DNA from: Nephrocerus scutellatus
Lineage: Eukaryota; Arthropoda; Insecta; Diptera; Pipunculidae
Length of the DNA: 64,000 nt
NCBI GenBank assembly: GCA_947095585.1
Contig: OX352763.1
Span: 59,553,016-59,617,015, forward strand
Reading direction: 5' to 3'
Shown here: piece by piece, positions 1 through 9,913 of the stretch
How positions within the stretch are numbered: position 1 is the stretch's first letter
Layout: each line of letters starts with the position of its first letter
Notes under the pieces: generated by a model
The model's input: only the letters and a program-made list of their open reading frames with translations
Told to the model about the DNA's origin: nothing
Database searches by the model: none
Translations under genes and position numbers: made by a program

Positions 1-626
1 TGTGAATTGTTCTTCCAGATTCGGTTATAATTGTAGAGTTTTTTTTCTCTTTAACTATTTCCTGTCTATATCTGCCTGTTAATTTTGAACCTATTCGTTT
101 ATTATTTTTTACGTAAATAACTTGTCCTATCTGATAGTCTATGTTGGGTTTCCTTTTTTTGTTATGATATTTGTTGTCTTTTTCCTGTTTAATTTTAAGT
201 TTTTTACATTAGTTAACCGTGTTTTTTCAAATTGTTCGGGATTAAGCCTAGGTATTCGTCCGTAAAATAGTTCAATGGGTTTCTTTCCTGTGGTTGAGTG
301 GATAGTGAAGTTATATTCATTGACAGCCCGTTCTAGGAGTTCTTCAAATGACCGTGGAGGTCCGCCAGATTTCACCCATCTCATAATTTTCGACAAAGTG
401 GAGTGAAAACGTTCAACTTGACCGTTTACTTCACTTTTATATGGTGGAGTTTTGAAGAATCTGACTTGAAGGTTGTCTTCCATCATAAAGGTTATGCTGA
501 ATTTAACCCTTTTTCGTTGTCTATAACGACAACTTCAGGTACGCAAAAGAAGAATAGAAAATCTCTTAGTGGACATCTAATGTCTTCGATAGAACGTGAT
601 AAGATAATTGCGATAACATTTGCTTA
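1..626 (-). pseudogene. Errantivirus-like integrase fragment, copy A (partial, off left edge)
   Basis: Read on the minus strand, 486 down to 139 is an open frame of 115 residues with the retroviral integrase core signature: a VNGQVERFHSTL stretch holding the last catalytic Glu, then the C-terminal part of the core. Upstream (positions 508-626) a second frame carries the IDNEKG stretch around the second catalytic Asp. The two frames are split by a 4-nt deletion at 495/496 relative to copy B (bases 6711-6714 are missing here), and the upstream frame meets a stop near 620. Bases 1-507 match 6216-6726 with only about a dozen substitutions. The family call (Ty3/gypsy, errantivirus branch) rests on the motif style and on the env remnant beside copy B. 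The rest of the element lies outside the window. Not functional. Confidence 0.75.
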
Positions 627-1280
627 ACTTGCTAAAAGGGAGAAATTCCGTATACATAGAAACAGAAATAACTGCTACATATAAAAATTCTTATAAGGGG
701 CTGCCGAAACCATCAGTGTAGTTAATTCTAAAACTCCAACAACAACCATCGTGCCAGCGACGGAGCTCGTTATAGCTCATCAGAGACAAGAACCCCTGAT
801 TTTTTTTAAGGACTTCTCAAACAGTGAATTGAGTTTTGTTTGCTTCGGAAATTGAGTCTCATTTAATTTAAAATTGAGTTTTATTTGAATCTATTTAAAA
901 TTTATTTTTTTTTTACTTTTTTGAGTTTATTTAATTGAATCAATTTAAAATTGGGTTTTTTTTTACTGTTTTTGAGTTTTTTTATTGCATTTAATTTAAT
1001 ATTGAATGTTTTTTGAGTTTTATTGAATTTTTAAAGTATATTTATTGTAAATTGCGTTTAGTAGTTATCAATAAAATTCTACAGTTTTACAACAGGTGAT
1101 TCAACGACATAATGCCGGCAGGATCTCATTGAAAAACAACCAAGTAAGTCACCATTGCATATTTTTTTGATACACTATTTTTACTACTAAGAGCAGTATT
1201 GAATATCTACTTATTCATTTTCTTTTAATTTTGATTTTTTAAATTTACTTGCTTAATTTCTTCAATCATAATTTCATGCA
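627..1280. other. AT-rich noncoding stretch with degenerate T-rich repeats
   Basis: No coding potential. Between about 820 and 1060 a loose motif of the form TTGAGTTTTATTTAATTGAAT recurs four to five times at roughly 50-70 bp spacing, separated by long T runs. This looks like decayed minisatellite or LTR-type AT repeat. I cannot assign it to an element. Confidence 0.4.
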
Positions 1281-1343
1281 ACATCATCAATTAACTTGGT
1301 ATATTTTTTTTATTACAAATGAATTATACATTTCATGTAAATA

Positions 1344-1359
1344 CATATATATATATATA
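1344..1359. repeat. (AT)n microsatellite
   Basis: Short alternating AT run inside AT-rich unannotated sequence (1281-1537). Nothing else is recognisable in that stretch. Confidence 0.8.
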
Positions 1360-1537
1360 ACATTAAATTTTAAGAACAGTAAAGGTTCATACAAATTCTT
1401 CCGAATTTCAAAGGACAGATAAACAGTCCCCCATATTAATAAATCTATTGTAATGTGCAAGTGTGGTTTTATAGCCTTCTGATCTGATATCACCCATGAG
1501 CGTCAATCATGTTGCAGCTCGGCTAAAAGCTTTTGCT

Positions 1538-1555
1538 GCCCCACGTTGGGCGCCA
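1538..1555 (-). promoter_or_regulatory. tRNA-Lys primer-binding site (minus strand) of a related retroelement
   Basis: The minus strand reads TGGCGCCCAACGTGGGGC, identical over 18 nt to the primer-binding sites of the large element at 12979 and 13391. It equals the complement of an insect tRNA-Lys 3' end including the post-transcriptional CCA. It lies 5 nt from a sequence ending CATTACA on the minus strand, which is the expected end of an LTR. It marks the LTR/leader junction of an inverted, related element. Confidence 0.85.
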
Positions 1556-1560
1556 TTTTA

Positions 1561-1800
1561 TGTAATGTGTTATCTTTGCGAAGTTTATATGCGGTGGTTT
1601 TGTACTGACAGCCTCATCATCACTCTTGGAGGATTTCTTTCTAGGGGGAGGGGTGATGCCATCGAGTCAGCAGCAGGTGTTGGTCGCCACCTTGTGTCGA
1701 GAGTAATACCTAAAGCGGGGTGCACGCCTAGCGTTGCTCTTGCTAGCTCGTCGGATTGGGGTGGGGTCTTGCTTTGTTACTCTCGACCGCCATTACTATA
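1561..1800 (-). mobile_element. 3' end of an LTR related to the 9075-23570 element, minus strand
   Basis: On the minus strand this ends in CATTACA just before the primer-binding site at 1555-1538, as the large element's LTR ends in CCATTACA before its own. About 200 bp inside, the minus strand has an AAGACCCCACCCC stretch followed by CCGACGAGC, closely resembling the 12808-12835 part of the large LTR. So this is a diverged member of the same long-LTR group in opposite orientation. The other end of this LTR is not identifiable; the AT-rich repeats to about 2640 could belong to it, because the large LTR also has AT repeats inside its end. The leader side (below 1538) shows no coding sequence. 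Confidence 0.6.
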
Positions 1801-2034
1801 AAAAAATTTTGCGTGCACGTATTTTATCAATAAAAAAAGGAAAGGAATAAAAAAGGGCAACGACATTGAAACTCAACCCTCAACAGTGACCTGGTATAAT
1901 TAAGTAAATCACACCTCCATCTTTCGGGGGCTGCCACTCATAAATAAATGGACCGAATTAAATAATAAGTCAAAGAGTATTGGTTGATTTAGGCGCATCT
2001 GCGTAACATTTTAATTTCATTAATCTGGTTGTAG

Positions 2035-2250
2035 TAATAATAATAATGACAATATATAAATTCAGGAGACAATATATAAATTCATGAGTGAAAATTGAAA
2101 TGAAGTGTAATAATAATGATAATAGAAATAAGATATAAATTCAGGCGATAAATGTCATGAATGAAAATTGAAAATAAGTATGATAACAATAATAGTAATA
2201 AGATATAAATTCAGGCGACAAATGTCATGAATGAAAATTGAGAATAAGTA
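2035..2250. repeat. Three imperfect ~70-80 bp tandem repeats
   Basis: A unit containing ATATAAATTCAGG, then ATGAGTGAAAATTG or a close variant, occurs starting near 2051, 2131 and 2201, with ATAATAATAAT spacers. Copies two and three are 70 bp apart and close to identical. Possibly internal repeats of the minus-strand LTR ending at 1561. Confidence 0.65.
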
Positions 2251-2359
2251 CCCAAATACCAAGGGAGTGACATACGTGTTTATGGCAGGTACGACATAAC
2301 TCGCAAACAAGAAAAAAAAATGTATCAACATAAATGTACATACTAATGTGATATGTCAA

Positions 2360-2640
2360 TTTTAGGAATGATCTCAAGAAAGAATTAACATCCGAGAAAA
2401 AAAAATCATTATTATGAATCTATGAACAAATATGATGATATAACAATCTCATGAAAGGTCTCAAGAATTATTTAACGTGAGAGAAAAAAAAATTACCATC
2501 ATACAACTAAATATAAATATCATGTTAACAACTTTCATGTAAGGTAAAGAGAATTACTTAACATCTAGATATTAATGTCATGATAACAACTTTCTTGTAA
2601 GGTAAAGAGAAATACTTAACATGAGAGAAACAAGCAAAGT
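2360..2640. repeat. Degenerate repeats with GAGAAAAAAAA and AGGTAAAGAGAAT motifs
   Basis: Four related units begin near 2364, 2452, 2538 and 2597. Each has a (T)CTCAAGA or TAAAGAGA core followed by TTAACAT and, in three of them, an A-rich run. Noncoding. Confidence 0.5.
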
Positions 2641-2780
2641 TTCTGCCTCCCATTAAGTGGTGGAGGATGGTGTTCACTGAAACTTTCAAAATTTAAAGAT
2701 TAACGTAAAAAGTCCTCTCTCCCTCATATATTGATCACTATCGCGAATTAACGAAGAGAAAAAAAATCTCTACCTTTTTT

Positions 2781-2803
2781 TAAGAAGGGGGAAACCCTTC
2801 TTA
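2781..2803. repeat. Perfect 9-bp hairpin, 5-nt loop
   Basis: TAAGAAGGG, then GGAAA, then CCCTTCTTA: a perfect inverted repeat. It is isolated; no T run on either side suggests a terminator. Confidence 0.6.
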
Positions 2804-4069
2804 TTTCTCATATGAGTTAGGATTTTACACCACTTTCTTATTTATTAACACAAGGGATTCCATACTAAAGAAAACTCAAAACAAAATTGGTACTCTAGGT
2901 AGGCCAAAAGAAAGTTTATCGGTTGGCGATGGGCTACATAGAGATTTGAGCAAATTATATGTGTTGAGATGAAGGACGACCGTATGCCATGGGTGTTGGA
3001 GTTCGCCTCTTCTTGATCAGAATGGAAATCCTACGCGTTTTCTCCTTATTGGTGGCGCAATTGAGTGGGGCGTGCGGTGGGATCCGCCTGGCGTCTACCA
3101 TTTTTTTTCTCTCTCCTATCTGTCTCGTCTTCGTTTAGTGCTTGGCCCTATCAGGTGGAACTCCGTTAGATGGCGAGGGCCGGAGGGCGAGAAAGAAGAA
3201 AAAAATCTCTCAGAGTTAGGGGCGAATAATTAAATTCGACGAGCGAGCAGCGCAGCGCTGGTGCATCAGCCGAGGACTGTTATATATATAGTCGTTCGGC
3301 GCGCGGGTTGTTTCTCGTTGAAGCGGACTAGGATTGCTAAAATTTAAGGCAATCCATGTGCTGCGCCCCAGACGCTGATAACCAACGACAATTCACCAAA
3401 AAAATACCACAGTTCTCTATTACATTAATTTTTCCGCAAGCAGGTAGCGGAGCCCGAGCCACTGGCGTCTGGGATTTAGGGGTAGCTACACGCTTCCTTT
3501 TCACAGTTTTTGTCAATGCCTGAGCATGTCTTTCCACACTTTTTCTTTTCTTGAGGAAAGATGCAGCAGAGTTGCCTGGCTTATGCCTGTTGCAACTTGC
3601 GCACTGACCACTACAGATAGTAAACTATGCCACACACTAAATGATTGTCCTCGTTGGACTCGAATTCTCCATTAAAGTCAAACGAAAATTGTCGTATTTC
3701 AAAGAGATTTTGGTTTCCGGGCACTGAATTTACACCGGTTAAAATGGACAATTATCTACGAAGGCCACTAACACGGGCTATTAATTATTAACGAGTTTTA
3801 CTCAAAAAGAAAAAAAAAATGTACAAAATTGTAAGATATGAAATGCAAGTTGCAGCGAAACGAAAATCAAAGAATGGTCCACGAGAGCTGACCGACTTCG
3901 CCAGAATCTCAATCGCAACTCTAAGAAAAAATATACAGACGGAACGCGAGAGCATGACTGTACTGGTCAAGATCTACTCTATCTCTATGCCTTTTTGTTT
4001 TTGTTTGCACGATGCCTAGGCATAAATCATGAACATGCATTAGTTTCTGCTAAATGCATGTAAAATTGA
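2804..4069. other. Noncoding stretch, no gene recognised
   Basis: Short open frames here (for example 3337-3537 minus and 3819-4019 plus) have no recognisable motif. The only signal is a TATATATATA run at 3281-3290, which on the plus strand could be a TATA box of a decayed LTR because GC-rich sequence follows it. No partner LTR copy is present, so I leave it unassigned. Confidence 0.4.
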
Positions 4070-4330
4070 CATCGCCTGATTTTGCGAGACAAATGATCAG
4101 GCGAAAGAATGGGATGGGGAGTGACGCCACCAGCCCAAAGCCAAGAAGAATATATATGATAATTCTACGTGCATAACGTTATCATATATAGAGAAAATAT
4201 AACAATTAGCATCGCCTGATTTGACGAGACAAATGATTATTTGAAAGAATGGGATGGGGAGTGACGCCACCAGCCCAAAGCCAAGAAGAATATATATGAT
4301 AATTTTACATGCGTTATTTTCTCATATATG
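4070..4330 (+). repeat. 140-bp tandem duplication
   Basis: A unit starting ATCGCCTGATTT begins at 4071 and again at 4211, exactly 140 bp apart. Most of the first 95 bp (including GGGATGGGGAGTGACGCCACC) is identical. The copies diverge toward their AT-rich 3' parts. No coding content. Confidence 0.8.
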
Positions 4331-4407
4331 TATATACAAAAAAAATCGAAAAGGGTTGCCAGGGGTTTTTAACCGAGAACAAACCAAACCAAGTCAAAGT
4401 GTCCGTT

Positions 4408-4470
4408 ACACTATATAATCTATATAAATGTTGCTAAGCGCAAAACTCGAGAACGGCTCGACCAATTCGG
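4408..4470 (+). repeat. Motif shared with the large element's leader
   Basis: CTATATAATCTATATAAAT followed within about 35 bp by GCTCGACCA also occurs at 13282-13320 and 11500-11538, where the spacing between the two parts is shorter. It may be a remnant of the same retroelement group or of an unrelated shared insertion. The downstream A-rich and T-rich runs to about 4600 hold nothing else. Confidence 0.4.
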
Positions 4471-4611
4471 AATTCGGTCCACGGAATGTTTTAAAAAAGA
4501 GAAAAAAAAACAACACTTTTTTTTTGCAGCTGTCAAACAGTTGACGTAAATTGTTGTTGTTGACGTTAATTAAAACACTAAAAAAAAAATTAAAGGCAGA
4601 ATGCCTTTTGC

Positions 4612-4670
4612 TTTATTCAATGATATTTTTCTTATTGACTAACAAAAATTCAATAACTTATATTTATACC
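4612..4670 (-). promoter_or_regulatory. LTR-type TATA box, initiator and poly(A) signal (minus strand)
   Basis: The minus strand has GGTATAAATATAAG (4670-4657), an initiator-like GTCAATAAG about 31 nt downstream (4640-4632), and AATAAA at 4617-4612. This compact order is typical of U3/R of a gypsy-class LTR. It lies just beyond the 3' end of the env-like region, where a 3' LTR is expected. The LTR ends are not certain: a start near 4919 and an end near 4570-4590 would fit, but no second copy or target duplication is visible. Confidence 0.45.
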
Positions 4671-4915
4671 CTAATTCCCTGATTCAGCTTTTTTGTCGTT
4701 TGCTATCGTGAGAACGATGTGTTTATTCTGATGTGTGCTCGATGCGCCAGACGCTTGGTCAGCATTTCCGTTCTATTTGGTGTTCGTGCATGCAGGTGTC
4801 GTTCACACCGTCTGCTGGTGTTAAGACTCCCTGGTACTATTTCTTTTAGGAAGAGACTTGCAGATTACGGCTATTGTGGCTAATATTCGGAAGCAGGAGA
4901 TGAGGCAGTAGGTGG

Positions 4916-6180
4916 TTACTTGATGTATATCGTTCTCTGTTTGTAGCAATCGGAATTTGTTTGTGTTGTAATGTGAAGGTCTTTCATCATCTCTAGCGAT
5001 AGTAGCTCTCTGTACTCCTTTTCTCTAGGGCTTGGTTGTAGTACTGCCGGTAATGCTTTTACCATTGATGCTTCTCTGGATATGAACGATCTTCCATTGA
5101 CGGTTACGGTGGTGTTGTGGAATTTTATTAGGAATATGCCATTGAGGGTGTGGGTAGTGTTTCCAAATTGTATGATTCCGATAAACTGGTTTAGTGATAG
5201 AACGTCTGTTGAGATTTCATCTATTAATGGGATATGCTGACTGTTGACGGTGTTGCATGAAGCTGATAGACTGTTAAGCAAGCTAAGAATACATGTATCG
5301 TTTCTTATATCTATAATGTCAGAATTTAGAATTACAAATTGGTAAGGAATTATAATTTTTACATTTTTGTATTGTTCCATGCATTTCTTCATTGTATCTT
5401 AGGATTACATTAAATAAAATTTCTGGTACAATATTGTTCCTTTTTATTGGTTTGATTAGAAGACTGTCATAGGTTTCGTTTGTTGTTAATGGAATATTTA
5501 TGATATAGAGTAAGGCTGAGCTATTGCTTATAACTTTTATCTGTGAGAAGTCCAAAGCTTCCTCTAGCAAGTTTTATTTCGTTTTTTGATAAAATAAATG
5601 AATTTATCATAAATATCTTAGCCCAATGAATGGCATAATTGATATTTTCTAATTCTTATTTAACTAGTTAAATTTTATATTGAATGTTCGTTATGATTTC
5701 AAAGTTTAGTTTATTGTCTTCTTTTAGTAATTTTTGTATCTCGTTTTGAACTCTAGTGATATTATTCATTCTTTCATTATTCTTTCTTTCTTTTATTATA
5801 ACTTGCCTGTTGTTAAAAACTTAAAACATCTGTAATTTTTTCTTTTATGGTTACGAAGTCATCATGGTCTGGATTGCCAGCCATCCATTTCTACGCACTT
5901 CAAAATTAAAATTTAATGAACGTTTTGTAATACGCGGTCTCAAGCTACGCAAAAGATTTCAAATTTGTTTCAGCTCATTATTGTATGTTTATGGGTTGAT
6001 TGATGATCAAAGATTGGGGTTATTCCGGATATAAATTAGTCGTACTGTCCTAGGTCGATGACGTGTATAAGTTAGAAGTTTCCGTCTTGTATTTTCGTCT
6101 GTCCTATGTGAAAGGGTATTATTTGTGAATTTGAAAAGTCCAAAATTTGGACTTTAGCTTGGCAGGTGCAAAAAGCACAT
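4916..6180 (-). pseudogene. env: Decayed env-like region of an errantivirus-type element
   Basis: Two overlapping minus-strand frames, 5570-5319 and 5392-4916, give fragments of 83 and 158 residues with features of insect-errantivirus envelope ectodomains: several Cys residues, and two N-x-T sequons (NTT) about 14 residues apart around a LNGIFLIKFH core. A frameshift near 5375 separates them. Upstream on the same strand (about 6175-6045) there is a short N-terminal-like frame directly after a splice-acceptor-like CTTTTCTTTTCAG (6193-6181), as expected for a spliced env message. Between these parts stops are frequent in every frame. The order integrase, env, LTR on the minus strand supports the call. 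Not functional. Confidence 0.6.
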
Positions 6181-6215
6181 CTGAAAAGAAAAGTATTGAT
6201 TTCTAATGTTACTCT

Positions 6216-6726
6216 TGTGAATTGTTCTTCCAGATTCGGTTATAATTGTAGAGTTTTTATTCTCTTTAACTCTTTTCTGTCGATATCTGCCTGTTAATTT
6301 TGAACCTATTCGTTTATTATTTTTTACGTAAATAACTTGTCCTATCTGATAGTCTTTGTTGGGTTTCCTTTTTTTGTTATGATATTTGTTGTCTTTTTCC
6401 TGTTTAATTTTAAGTTTTTTACATTAGTTAACCGTGTTTTTTCAAATTGTTCGGGATTAAGCCTAGGTATTCGTCCGTAAAATAGTTCAATGGGTTTCTT
6501 TCCTGTGGTTGAGTGGATAGTGAAGTTATATTCATTGACAGCCCGTTCTAGGAGTTATTCAAATGACCGTGGAGGTCCGCCAGATTTCACCCATCTCATA
6601 ATTTTCGACAAAGTGGAGTGAAAACGTTCAACTTGACCGTTTACTTCACTTTTATATGGTGGAGTTTTGATGATTCTGACTTGAAGCTCGTCTTCCATCA
6701 TAAAGGTTATAGATGCTGAATTTAAC
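6216..6726 (-). pseudogene. Errantivirus-like integrase fragment, copy B
   Basis: Near duplicate of bases 1-507. From 6746 down to 6555 the open frame carries the same integrase core with the catalytic Glu; further down it is broken, and a C-to-A change at 6556 relative to copy A creates a stop. The pol-side end is abrupt: similarity to copy A stops at 6726, exactly where unrelated sequence leading to the satellite begins. So the element was truncated here, either on insertion or by later rearrangement next to the array. It is followed on its 3' side by the env-like region. Confidence 0.75.
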
Positions 6727-6829
6727 GGATGTGAAATTTTTAACAAATAACAAAATATTTGTATGTATGGGTAATGCTATTTAACGGAATGCAAACATTT
6801 TGTATTTGTTAAATATATGTTCACTTTAA
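6727..6829. other. Junction between truncated retroelement and satellite
   Basis: About 100 bp of AT-rich sequence. TTTAACGGA(A)TG occurs at both 6721 and 6780, and an imperfect inverted repeat (ACAAATAAC/ATATTTGT) lies between them. This may be a very diverged satellite monomer or filler DNA. Confidence 0.35.
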
Positions 6830-7010
6830 TAAAATTTAACCAGCTCACAGCTTTGTTCCATAGATGCAACTAATAGCCAAGTCTTCCTTAAGGAATGCTC
6901 TATGAAAAAAAATATGTTGTATAACCGTACGGGCAGAATTAAGCTTTTGTTATGAATGTGAACATTTGGAATTTTAATGAATTTTTATTTTATTTTGGAG
7001 GTTCACTGTA
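6830..7010 (+). repeat. Highly diverged edge monomer of the 180-bp satellite
   Basis: The order of consensus landmarks is kept but degraded: a CTTCCTTAAGGAAT stretch, then TCTATG, TATGTTGTAT, CTTTTGTTATGAATGTGAAC, and TTTTGGAGGTTCACTGTAAA just before the first good monomer. Such divergence at an array edge is what unequal exchange predicts, because edge units escape homogenisation. Confidence 0.7.
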
Positions 7011-9074
7011 AAACAGATTGGCCAATTCCCAGAGTTGTCTCACTAAATTGACCAACACCTGTGGGTTCCTAAAGGAATAATCTATCGAATAGAGTTTGTT
7101 AGATTACAATGCAGAGGGGAAGAGGCATTTGTGCATCGGTTTGAACTTTTGTTATTTTCATGAAATTCGTCAATTTGGAGGTTCTCTGTCAAGCGGATTG
7201 GCCAGTTCCCAGAGATGTCTCAATATATTGACCCACACCTGTGGGTTCCTAAAGGAACAATCTATCGAATAGAGTTTGTTAGATTACAATGCAGAGGGGA
7301 AGAGGCATTTGTGCATCGGTTTGATCTTTTGTTATTTTCATGAAATTCGTCAATTTGGAGGTTCTCTGTCAAGCGGATTGGACAGTTCCCAGAGATGTCT
7401 CACTATATTGACCCACACCTGTGTCTTCCTAAAGGAATTATCTATCGAATAGAGTTTGCTAGATTACAATGCAGAGGGGAAAAGGCATTTGTGCATCGGT
7501 TTGAACTTTTGTTATTTTCATGAAATTAGTCAATTTGGAGGTTCTCTGTCAAGCGGATTGGCCAGTTCCCAGAGAAGTCTCACTATATTGACCCACACCT
7601 GTGTCTTCCTAAAGGAATAATCTATCGAATAGAGTTTGTTAGATTACAATGCAGATGGGAAGAGGCATTTGTGCATCGGTTTGAACTTTTGTTATTTTCA
7701 TGAAATTCGACAATTTAGAGGTTCTCTGTCAAGCGGATTGGCCAGTTCCCAGAGATGTCTCACTATATTGACCCACACCTGTGTCTTCCTAAAGGAACAA
7801 TCTATCGAATAGAGTTTGTTGGATTACAATGCAGAGGGGAAGAGGCATTTGTGCATCGGTTTGAACTTTTGTTATTTTTATGAAACTCGTCAATTTGGAG
7901 GTTCTCTGTCAAGCGGATTGGCCAGTTCCCAGAGATGTCTCACTATATTGACCCACACCTGTGTCTTCCTAAAGGAACAATCTATCGAATAGAGTTTGTT
8001 GGATTACAATGCAGAGGGGAAGAGGCATTTGTGCATCGGTTTGAACTTTTGTTATTTTTATGAAACTCGTCAATTTGGAGGTTCTCTGTCAAGCGGATTG
8101 GCCAGTTCCCAGAGATGTCTCACTATATTGACCCACACCTGTGTCTTCCTAAAAGAATAATCTATCGAATAGAGTTTGTTAGATTACATTGCAGAGGGGA
8201 AGAGGCATTTGTGCATCGGTTTGAACTTTTGTTATTTTTATGAAATTCTTCAATTTGGAGGTTCTCTGTCAAGCGGATTGGCCAGTTCCCAGAGATGTCT
8301 CACTAAATTGACCCACACCTGTGTCTTCCTAAAGGAATAATCTATCGAATAGAGTTTGTTAGATTACATTGCAGAGGGGAAGAGGCATTTGTGCATTGGT
8401 TTAAACTTTTGTTATTTTTATGAAATTCTTCAATTTGGAAGTTCTCTGTCAAGCGGATTGGTAAGTTACCAGATATGTTTCACTAAATTGACCCACACAT
8501 GTGTCTTCCTAAAGGAATAATCTATTGAATATAGTTTGTTAGATTACATTGCAGAGGGGAAGAGGCATTTGTGCATCGGTTTGAACTTTTGTTATTTTTA
8601 TGAAATTCTTTAATTTGGAGGTTCTCTGTCAAGCGGATTGGCCAGTTCCCAGAGATGTCTCACTAAATTGACCCACACCTGTGTCTTCCTAAAGGAATAA
8701 TCTATCGAATAGAGTTTGTTAGTTTACATTGCAGAGGGGAAGAGGCATTTGTGCATCGGTTTGAACTTTTATTATTTTTATGAAATTCTTCAATTTGGAG
8801 GTTCTCTATCAAGCGGATTGGCCAGTTCGCAGAGATTTCTCACTAAATTGACCCACACCTGTGTCTTTCTAAAAGAATAATCTATCGAATAGAGTTTGTT
8901 AGATTACATTGCAGAGGGGAAGAGGCATTTGTGCATTGGTTTGAACTTTTGTTATTTTTATGAAATTCTTCAATTTGGAGGTTCTCTGTCAAGCGGATTG
9001 GTCAGTTCCCAGAGATGTCTCACTAAATTGACCCACACCTGTGTCTTTCTAAAGGAATTATATATCGAATAGAG
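7011..9074 (+). repeat. 180-bp satellite array, left arm (~11.5 monomers)
   Basis: The landmark TCTATCGAATAGAG recurs with exact 180-bp spacing (7081, 7261, 7441 and so on). Monomers differ at many scattered sites. Two near the left carry GGGTTCCTAAAGGAA(C/T)AA in place of the usual GTCTTCCTAAAGGAATAA. The arm ends at AGAG (9071-9074), where the retrotransposon entered. No plausible ORF; stops occur in all frames of a normal monomer. Confidence 0.97.
9071..9074 (+). repeat. Target-site duplication, left copy (AGAG)
   Basis: AGAG directly precedes the element's TGTAATGG end and recurs directly after its CCATTACA end. Removing the element and one AGAG restores the monomer sequence ATCGAATAGAGTTTGTTAG. 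Confidence 0.92.
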
Positions 9075-9857
9075 TGTAATGGTCGGGCTTGGCAAGTTGC
9101 ACCCTATAAAATGTAGGAAAGTTCGCTTTAACTTGAAAGGGTCGGCTGAACAATGCATTCTCGCGAGAGAAACCCCAATTCACCCAAAGCTGGTACAGTC
9201 ACACTTGTACCCATGTTATGTCAATGCATTCGGCTTGCTATTCCCCTGGCGTCACTGCAACACACACACACACCGTCTGTGAAGAAACTCACTTGCTGTA
9301 TTGCTTTGGCAGGGCAGCTTGGCTTACAACAACAATCGCATAAGCATACAGCGAAAGTAAATTCAAACCAAAATTTTAGGATTAAGAAACTAAAGCAATT
9401 TTTTTTGTGATGGTGCTCACCGTAAGGCGGTAAAACCAAAAGCTGTTGCTTTGAGAATTAAAGTAAAACCAGTTTGGTTTTTCCAAAGCAATAAAGCTAG
9501 TGTATTTCGTTCAGGCTAACTCCAAAGACAACGACATCGATGAGTACCGTAAAATCGGATGTTCTGGTTGTCCTCTCTCTCTCAGCCCTGCATTAGCCAC
9601 GGTGATAATACGCCGTAGGATCACGCGATTGTTGTCCACCAGTAGCATGTTGCTTGAAAAAATGTATGTACATACGTACACACAGGCAATTGCCCTCTGC
9701 CTGCATACGAGTTGCCAAAAGGGAGAACGCAAAAGTTACCGATGGGGGAAAATACGAGCAACTACGAATGTTCACAATATGTCTGGTGCACTTAGAATAT
9801 TGCGAATCAAAAAGGAGTCAGCTTTTAAATTTTGTTGAGTCTGGTTGCGCTGTGCTC

Positions 9858-9887
9858 TATATATATTATGAATTCGACGCCATCATT
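9858..9887 (+). promoter_or_regulatory. LTR core promoter: TATA box and initiator
   Basis: TATATATATTA starts at 9858, and an initiator-like TCATT has its A at 9885, 27 bp downstream, which is the usual spacing for an insect Pol II core promoter. This sets U3 at about 810 bp. The equivalent 3' LTR position reads AACATT instead of TCATT, so the initiator is altered there. Confidence 0.65.
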
Positions 9888-9907
9888 GCATAGTAAACGT
9901 ATCGTTG

Positions 9908-9913
9908 AATAAA
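9908..9913 (+). terminator. Poly(A) signal AATAAA in R (5' LTR)
   Basis: AATAAA lies only about 25 nt after the predicted start. R would therefore be very short, and the signal must be ignored when transcripts start here but used in the 3' LTR (20961-20966). That is a common arrangement, in which closeness to the promoter suppresses processing. Confidence 0.55.

Noticed and set aside
1538..1555. tRNA-Lys gene fragment
   Set aside because: The sequence includes the CCA complement, which eukaryotic tRNA genes do not encode, and lies at an LTR end, so it is a primer-binding site.
1496..1801. 101-codon frame on the plus strand
   Set aside because: It overlaps a minus-strand primer site and LTR end and has no recognisable domain.
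3280..3330. Promoter of an unknown gene at TATATATATA
   Set aside because: A simple AT run with no initiator match and no ORF downstream.
3819..4019. 66-codon plus-strand frame
   Set aside because: No motif, no conserved context; it overlaps an antisense frame of similar length.
9260..9272. CA microsatellite as an independent feature
   Set aside because: Short and part of U3; only its length differs between the two LTRs.
9500..9893. Small frames around the LTR promoter
   Set aside because: They overlap U3 and the TATA box, have several competing frames on both strands, and no motif.
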